Of a stretch of DNA of 64,000 nt, positions 58,865 to 64,000 are shown piece after piece. This DNA is from Erginobacter sp964587835. GTDB taxonomy: Bacteria > Auribacterota > Erginobacteria > Erginobacterales > Erginobacteraceae. Within the stretch, counting starts at the first letter, position 1. Every line of letters begins with the position of its first letter. The stretch lies in assembly GCA_964587835.1 (NCBI GenBank), contig CAZPMN010000003.1, positions 62,001 through 126,000 on the forward strand, read 5' to 3'. Below the pieces are notes generated by a model. That model was not told where the DNA came from and ran no database searches. It saw only the letters and a program-made list of their open reading frames with translations. The position numbers and the translations under genes were made by a program.

Positions 58865-60352
58865 TTAGGGAGCGGTTAGATAGCGATCGGCGGGGATATG
58901 GTACCGCTCGAGGATCCGCTCTTGTTCCTCGGCCGACGCTGCGGCGTCAAGGACCAGCGGGGGTCCGCCGTCGTCAAATTCCACCAGGTGGTAATCTTCG
59001 GACGGATGGGCAAAAGCCCCCGCCAGGTCGGCCAGGGCGGAGATCTTCCGTCCGTTGACCCGGTCCACCACCTTCTGGGTCAGATTGCTGTAATACTGGT
59101 TGACCGGGGCGGGCAAGACCCGGGAGAGGATAACTATCTCCGGGCGTTCCCGGTAAATCCGGTCCTGGTTATAGTAGAAGAAGTAATAGGCCAGACGCGG
59201 ATCGGAACGACTGGCCCAGTCATCGCTCCAGGTCTTGAGGTATTCCCGGGAGAGCGGCTGGAAGAGTAGGCCGGCGAAGATGAAGTACTCCGGTCGGGCT
59301 TCATATTCATTCCAGCTTCTCATTACCTCCCGGCCCGCGGTCAAGGATAAGGGAACCTGCATCTCTTTTCCTTCCCGGATCAGCCCCAGCATCACCCGGT
59401 CCCCCACCTGTTTGCGCTCCACCACTTCCTGCAGGAGATAGTTTTCCCCCTCGATTAAAATCGTTCCATCGTTCTGAATCGGGTTGCCGTCAATCGTCAG
59501 GAGGAGATCGCCGGAGCGGACCGCATCCTGGGCCGAATATCCTTTGAGCAGGGCGGTCGCCAGGACTCCGGTTCTCTCTTCCGGGAGTCCGGCGTAACTC
59601 CGGTGGGCCGGGTTGAGCAGGTTGGCGGTGATGATCCCCAGATCGGGGTAGCCGTCGTAACGGCCGTCGGCGATATCTTCCAGGAAGTGGTCGATAACCG
59701 TAATCGGGATCACGTGGCCGACGTTCTCCGAGGACTGGACCCCCTGGAAGACGATCCCGGCGATTTTTCCTTCCCTCAGAACCGGCCCTCCGGAGTTCCC
59801 CGGGTTGACGGCGGCGTCGATCTGGGCGATCAGATGGTAATCCCGGCCGGTGTGACTGTAGAGGGTATAGTCGATCCGGGAGACCACACCGCGGGTGACC
59901 GTGATCCGGCGGCCGCCCACCGGGAACCCATAAGCCTCGACCATTGTTCCCAGGGGGGGGATCTCCCGGTGAAAGTCAAGCTGCGTGGTACCCTCAAAGA
60001 ATGCCGGATCGAGGACCTCGAGAAGTGCCAGGTCGCAGTCGTGCCCGATGTAGGAAACCACCGCCTTAAAGGGCGTCCCGCAGTCCTCCTTCTCGACCTC
60101 CAGGTAACGGGAGTCGCTGACTACGTGGGCATTGGTCAGGATCCGGTTGTCGGATATGATGACCCCGGAACCGCGTCCGACGGAAATACTCTTGCGCTGC
60201 CAGGGAGAGGCGTAATCCGGGCGCTGGCTGACGTTCTTGATCTTGACGATCGCCGACCGGATCCGGGAAAGTTCGCCGTCTCCCCCAGCGAGAGCCGGGC
60301 GCGCGGGGAGCAGAATACCCAGGCCAACCAGCGCGCAGATGAATCTCCTCAT
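58865..60352 (-). CDS. Deg/HtrA-type serine protease with PDZ domains
   Basis: A 495-residue periplasmic protease (signal peptide about residues 2-22, ending AxA-like at LAGG). The chymotrypsin-fold triad is intact: H76 in ILTNAHVV, D107 in DCDLALLEV and S187 in NPGNSGGP. PDZ domains follow (TGVLATALLKGYSAQDAVRSGDLLLTIDG). Large C-terminal length and layout recall plant Deg-type proteases more than bacterial DegP. It is 41 bases upstream of its inactive paralogue and one base downstream of the DUF362 gene. It probably degrades or refolds damaged envelope proteins. Confidence 0.92.
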   Translation of the reverse strand: MRRFICALVGLGILLPARPALAGGDGELSRIRSAIVKIKNVSQRPDYASPWQRKSISVGRGSGVIISDNRILTNAHVVSDSRYLEVEKEDCGTPFKAVVSYIGHDCDLALLEVLDPAFFEGTTQLDFHREIPPLGTMVEAYGFPVGGRRITVTRGVVSRIDYTLYSHTGRDYHLIAQIDAAVNPGNSGGPVLREGKIAGIVFQGVQSSENVGHVIPITVIDHFLEDIADGRYDGYPDLGIITANLLNPAHRSYAGLPEERTGVLATALLKGYSAQDAVRSGDLLLTIDGNPIQNDGTILIEGENYLLQEVVERKQVGDRVMLGLIREGKEMQVPLSLTAGREVMRSWNEYEARPEYFIFAGLLFQPLSREYLKTWSDDWASRSDPRLAYYFFYYNQDRIYRERPEIVILSRVLPAPVNQYYSNLTQKVVDRVNGRKISALADLAGAFAHPSEDYHLVEFDDGGPPLVLDAAASAEEQERILERYHIPADRYLTAP

Positions 60353-60353
60353 C

Positions 60354-61505
60354 TCATTCCACCTTCACCAGGCGGTAGGCGCGGTCGCCCAGCCCGGCGC
60401 GCCGGGCGGCATCCAGAAAAGGCTCAAGGTCGACCCCGAAGAGGGTCTGAAACTTGTCCGGAAGCCTCGGGAGACAGCAGTACTGCCCGGCAATCTTCTC
60501 GGTAACCCGGCGGGGTGATACCTTCACCCGCTTGGCCACCGCGGTCGCCCCCGGAATCAGGGGGGCCCGCTTGATCAGGTCGATCGAAGCCTGGTCGACG
60601 GCCAGGATATCTTGGGAAGCGAGAAGCCCCTGGTCGGGGACGAAGGGCGGTTCGCTCCAATCGCAGCAGTCGCAGTCGGGGGCGATGTCGAGGAGGAAGT
60701 TGAGGAAGAGGACCCGGCCCTCTTTGCCCTGGAGCACCGCCCGCGCGTAGGCGGCCGTCTTCTCGGCTAGGGATGAGGGATCCGCCTTCCAGATTGGGGG
60801 GATCGCACCCTCGGGGCAGACGGCGATGCACTCCCCGCAGCCGATGCACTTCTCCCGGTCGATAACGGCCTTCCCCTCCCGGTTGAGCTTGATCGCCGAG
60901 ACCGGGCAGTACTTCACACAGGTTCCACAGCCGACGCACTTCTCCCCGCGGACCTGCGGCTTTAGATCGCTGTGCATCACCTGCTTCCCGGCCGGGGAGG
61001 CCAGACCCATGCTGACGTTCTTGATCGCCCCACCGTAACCGAAGATCACGTGCCCGGTGGCGTGGGTGATGACCAGCAGGCTGTCGGCCTCCTTGACCGA
61101 CCGAGCGATCAGGACCTTCCGTTGGCCGATCGCCAGACCCTCCTCCTCCAGGAATCGGTCGGAGATCCTGATCGGGGCGCCGATCGACTCCTCGGTGAAT
61201 CCGTGACGGAGGGCGGTCTGGAGGTGGTCGGCGGTCCGGTGCCGGCCGCCCCGATAAAGGGTGTTGGAATCGGTCAGGAACGGCTTGGTTCCCAGGTCCC
61301 GCAGTTTCTCCACCAGCCGGCGGGCGTAAGCCGGGCGGAGGTAACCGGTATTGCCCTCCTCCCCGAAGTGCAACTTGACCGCCACCCGATCTCCAGGTCG
61401 GAAGATCTCCCCTCCTCCGGACCGGTCAAAGAGGTCGGATAATTTGTCCAGCCAGGACCTTCCGGCCCGGGCGGTGGGATCGGTGTGATAAACCGTTGCG
61501 GTCAT
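60354..61505 (-). CDS. DUF362 protein with two [4Fe-4S] ferredoxin motifs
   Basis: A protein of about 383 residues with an N-terminal DUF362 domain (AVKLHFGEEGNTGYLRP, FLTDSNTLYRGGRHRT, VITHATGHVIFGYGGAIKNVSMG) and a central ferredoxin-type pair CVGCGTCVKYCPVSAI and CIGCGECIAVCPEGAI, each binding one [4Fe-4S] cluster. The function of DUF362 is unknown; the clusters imply electron transfer. ATG at 61503-61505 fits the AAGGAG spacing better than the ATG six bases upstream. It follows ligA by about 30 bases. Confidence 0.88.
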   Translation of the reverse strand: MTATVYHTDPTARAGRSWLDKLSDLFDRSGGGEIFRPGDRVAVKLHFGEEGNTGYLRPAYARRLVEKLRDLGTKPFLTDSNTLYRGGRHRTADHLQTALRHGFTEESIGAPIRISDRFLEEEGLAIGQRKVLIARSVKEADSLLVITHATGHVIFGYGGAIKNVSMGLASPAGKQVMHSDLKPQVRGEKCVGCGTCVKYCPVSAIKLNREGKAVIDREKCIGCGECIAVCPEGAIPPIWKADPSSLAEKTAAYARAVLQGKEGRVLFLNFLLDIAPDCDCCDWSEPPFVPDQGLLASQDILAVDQASIDLIKRAPLIPGATAVAKRVKVSPRRVTEKIAGQYCCLPRLPDKFQTLFGVDLEPFLDAARRAGLGDRAYRLVKVE

Positions 61506-61536
61506 CTCCATGAACTCCTTCTCGATTCTTTTATCT

Positions 61537-63555
61537 TCAGTCCGCTATCAGTTTAACAAATTCTTCCTCGGAGATAACCCGGATTCCCAGCTTCTTCGCC
61601 TTTCCCATCTTTGAACCCGGGTTCTCTCCCGCCACCACCAAACTGGTCCGGGAGCTGACCGAGGAAGCGGGCCGGCCACCCCGGGAGACGACCAGTTCCT
61701 CGGCCTCGGAGCGGGAGCATCTTTTCAGGGCACCGGTGAAGACCACGATCTGACCGGCCAGCTTCCCCGACGGAGAGCCGGGGCGAGGCGGGGACCCGAC
61801 CCCGACCCCGTGTTCCCGCAGATCATCAAGGACCGCCCGGTTGCGGGCACGACTGAAGAAACCCAAGATCGAGCCGGCGATCACCGGACCGATCTCGGGG
61901 ATCTCTTCCAATTCTTCCGGGGTGGCCTCCGCCAGCTTCTCCGGGGTCAGGCCTTCCTCGACCAGGATCCGAGCGGCGGTCCTCCCGACGTGGCGGATCC
62001 CCAGTCCGTAAATCAACCGCTCCGGGGAGCGCTGCCGGCTGGCGGCGATCGCCCCCAGCAGGTTGGCGGCCGATTTCTTCCCCATCCGCTCCAGGCCGAG
62101 CAGATCATCTTCCCGTAGCCGGTAAAGATCGGGAGGACTGGAGACCATTCCCCGCTCCACCAGCTGGTCGATCAGCTTCGGTCCCAGCCCCCGGATATCC
62201 ATCGCCGTCCGGGAGGCGAAATGCCCGATCCGCTCCCGGACCTGGGGAGGACAGGAGATGTTCAGACAGCGGTGGGCCACCTCCCCCTTCTCCCGGGTCA
62301 CCGGGCTGGAACAGGCCGGGCATCTCTTCGGCATCCGAAACTTCTTCTCCTTCCCGGTCCTCTTCTCTTTGAGTACCGAGACCACCTGGGGGATGATCTC
62401 CCCCGCCTTTTCCACTATCACCCGGTCCCCGATCCGGATGTCTTTCCGGTCAATCTCGTCCTGATTGTGCAGACTGGCTCTCCGCACCGTGGTTCCGGCA
62501 AGGGTGACCGGTTCCAACTCCGCCACCGGGGTCAGGGTCCCCAGCCTCCCCACCTGGACCGTGATATCCTTCAGGATGGTCGGGGCCTGTTCGGCGGGGA
62601 ACTTGTAGGCGATCTGCCAGCGGGGGGATTTCGCGGTCTCCCCCAGTTCCTCCCTGAGGGCGAAGGAGTCCACCTTGATCACCAGCCCGTCCACCATATA
62701 TTCGAGCCGGTTCTTCCTCTCCCGCCAATCCCGACAGCAGACGATCACTTCCTCGATATCCCGGCAGTAGCGATAGTTGGGCTCGACCGGCAAACCCAGC
62801 TCCCGGAGTTTTTTCAGCAGCCGGTGGTGGCAGTCGACGTCGAGGATTCGGGGGCGCGGGGTGGCGTAGATCCAGCAATCCAAGGCACGGGTGGCGGTCA
62901 CCGCCGGGTTGAGCTGCTTCAGGGAGCCGGCGGCCAGGTTGCGGGGATTGGCGTAAACCGCCTCCCCCCGCTCCTCCTGCTCCCGGTTGATTCGGGCGAA
63001 CCGGGCCTTCTCGATGTAGATCTCGCCCCGGACCTCGAGCTCGGCCGGGGGATGGTCCGTGGCCAATTTCAGGGGTATCGACCGGATGGTCTTGATGTTG
63101 GCGGTGACATCGTCCCCGGTCACCCCATCGCCCCGGGTTGCGCCAGCCTCCAGGACCCCGGAGCGATAGACCAGGGCGACCGAAACTCCGTCGATCTTCA
63201 GCTCGACGGTATAGGTAAAATCGGCTTCGGGCAGGAGGCGGCGATTCCGGATCTCGAACTGGCGCAGCTCCTCCTCGGAATAGGTGTTATCGATCGAGAG
63301 CATCGGGATCCGGTGCCGGAAGGGCTTGAACTCCTTCAGGGCTTCCCCCCCGACCCGCTGGGTGGGAGAATGGGGGGTGATCAGCTCGGGGCACTCGCCC
63401 TCCAGATCGACCAGCTCCCGGTAGAGCCGGTCGTACTCCCGGTCGGAGATGATCGGGGCGTCCTGGACGTAATAGAGATGATCGTGACGGTGGATCTCCC
63501 CTCTCAGTTCCCGGATCCTCTTTTCGGCTTCGGTCTTCTTCATCGCTCTCACCAT
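61537..63555 (-). CDS. ligA: NAD+-dependent DNA ligase
   Basis: LigA seals nicks in replication and repair. The 672-residue protein shows the Ia region YDRLYRELVDLE, the adenylation lysine in VELKIDGVSVAL (K-x-D-G, K120), the OB domain, the zinc site CPACSSPVTREKGEVAHRC with CP, helix-hairpin-helix motifs (DIRGLGPKLIDQLVERGMV) and a C-terminal BRCT domain (AGQIVVFTGALKRCSRSEAEEL). The first ATG (63555) overlaps the upstream gene by 7 bases; the ATG at codon 5 is an alternative. Confidence 0.97.
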   Translation of the reverse strand: MVRAMKKTEAEKRIRELRGEIHRHDHLYYVQDAPIISDREYDRLYRELVDLEGECPELITPHSPTQRVGGEALKEFKPFRHRIPMLSIDNTYSEEELRQFEIRNRRLLPEADFTYTVELKIDGVSVALVYRSGVLEAGATRGDGVTGDDVTANIKTIRSIPLKLATDHPPAELEVRGEIYIEKARFARINREQEERGEAVYANPRNLAAGSLKQLNPAVTATRALDCWIYATPRPRILDVDCHHRLLKKLRELGLPVEPNYRYCRDIEEVIVCCRDWRERKNRLEYMVDGLVIKVDSFALREELGETAKSPRWQIAYKFPAEQAPTILKDITVQVGRLGTLTPVAELEPVTLAGTTVRRASLHNQDEIDRKDIRIGDRVIVEKAGEIIPQVVSVLKEKRTGKEKKFRMPKRCPACSSPVTREKGEVAHRCLNISCPPQVRERIGHFASRTAMDIRGLGPKLIDQLVERGMVSSPPDLYRLREDDLLGLERMGKKSAANLLGAIAASRQRSPERLIYGLGIRHVGRTAARILVEEGLTPEKLAEATPEELEEIPEIGPVIAGSILGFFSRARNRAVLDDLREHGVGVGSPPRPGSPSGKLAGQIVVFTGALKRCSRSEAEELVVSRGGRPASSVSSRTSLVVAGENPGSKMGKAKKLGIRVISEEEFVKLIAD

Positions 63556-64000
63556 CCTCCGGTTAAACGGTCGGCTAAGTCGGCCGGCAGGCCGGCCGAC
63601 CGGATCTTTTCCTGGGTCTCGGTTACCGGGTAATCGACCCGGACGATCTCGACCCGGGAGGCGTCGGAATCGTAGACGGCCCAGGACGCCCGGGGGTCGC
63701 CGTCCCGGGGCTGGCCGACCGAGCCCGGGTTGATCAGGGTCCGGTCGGCCGGGTCGATACGGATCCTGGAGCCGGAGAGGAAGGAGACCTTGCCGTCCCG
63801 GAGGCGGAAACCCCCCGGGCGGTGACTGTGCCCGAAGAAACCGAGGAATCCGGGAAGCCGCTCCAGGCTGAGCCGGGCGTCCGCGGCGGTGAAGATATAC
63901 CGCCAGCGGGCCGGGGCGTCGAGTGATCCGTGAAAGAGGGTGATCCCCGATTCGGCTTCGACCAGGGGCAATCCGCCGAGGTAAGCAATTTCGGCGGGTC
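63549..64000 (-). CDS. Metallophosphoesterase (calcineurin-like, YfcE type), N-terminus missing
   Basis: The frame continues off the right edge, so only the C-terminal part is seen. It contains GITLFHGSLDAPARW and GFFGHSHRPGGF, the GxHxH metal motif of YfcE/MPE phosphoesterases, and INPGSVGQPRDGDPRASWAVYD. It would hydrolyse a phosphodiester or phosphomonoester with two metal ions. The 5' metal motifs (DxH, GDxxD) lie outside. It overlaps the ligA start by 7 bases. Confidence 0.88.
   Translation of the reverse strand, partial: PAEIAYLGGLPLVEAESGITLFHGSLDAPARWRYIFTAADARLSLERLPGFLGFFGHSHRPGGFRLRDGKVSFLSGSRIRIDPADRTLINPGSVGQPRDGDPRASWAVYDSDASRVEIVRVDYPVTETQEKIRSAGLPADLADRLTGGW

Overview
The window is 64 kb of GC-rich, densely packed chromosomal DNA from a Gram-negative-type bacterium. 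It encodes prolipoprotein processing (Lgt), lipoproteins, SurA-like periplasmic chaperones and Deg-type proteases, which all point to an outer membrane. GatC and GatA suggest that at least one amidated aminoacyl-tRNA is made indirectly. The abundance of HEAT/TPR proteins, the two GH77 enzymes and the many intergenic repeats fit a deep-branching or uncultured lineage (PVC-like or a candidate phylum). Nothing here names the species. The standard genetic code works throughout. No phage, insertion sequence, rRNA or CRISPR array is visible.

Layout. 1-2440: a truncated oligopeptide-binding protein, a CheY-like receiver and a TPR protein. 2441-15270: a long minus-strand block, uvrB-uvrC, then (after a tRNA-Leu on the plus strand) two parvulin/SurA-like isomerases, pdxA, a sulfatase-TPR protein, rsmA, gatC, gatA and a 1-Cys peroxiredoxin. 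The surA-pdxA-rsmA core is the classical enterobacterial order with one gene inserted. 15270-20080: small envelope/coiled-coil proteins, a TrmA-family methyltransferase, Mpg glycosylase and a HAD hydrolase. 20079-24830: a giant 1583-residue HEAT-repeat protein. 25050-30931: lgt with an acyltransferase, a lipoprotein with a secreted HEAT protein, surE, a glycosyltransferase and dtd. 31018-38096: radical SAM, MOSC, CutA, an ABC-class ATPase, FmdB-type zinc ribbon, a polyprenyl synthase, hypB, hypA and RNase Z.

38305-44339 is the most accessory-looking part. A tRNA-Asp with a strong terminator is followed by an AbiE-type type IV toxin-antitoxin pair with operator-like inverted repeats. Next come a partial copy of the tRNA 3' end with its own terminator and a type II addiction module. 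The stretch ends with a tightly overlapping operon of NUDIX hydrolase, a PHP protein that looks like DnaE with its polymerase palm removed, and a GAF histidine kinase.

44549-64000: a GH94-like protein, nadE, the GDP-deoxyhexose genes rmd and gmd facing manA, an HU-like protein, and a minus-strand block of two tandem GH77 glucanotransferases, a catalytically intact Deg protease beside a paralogue that has lost its catalytic residues, a DUF362 ferredoxin protein, ligA and a truncated phosphoesterase.

The items most worth a second look are the palm-deleted DnaE-like PHP operon, the protease/pseudoprotease pair, the AbiE cassette at tRNA-Asp, the matched AT-rich hairpins three bases before the start codons of two unrelated genes, and several families of dispersed short repeats.
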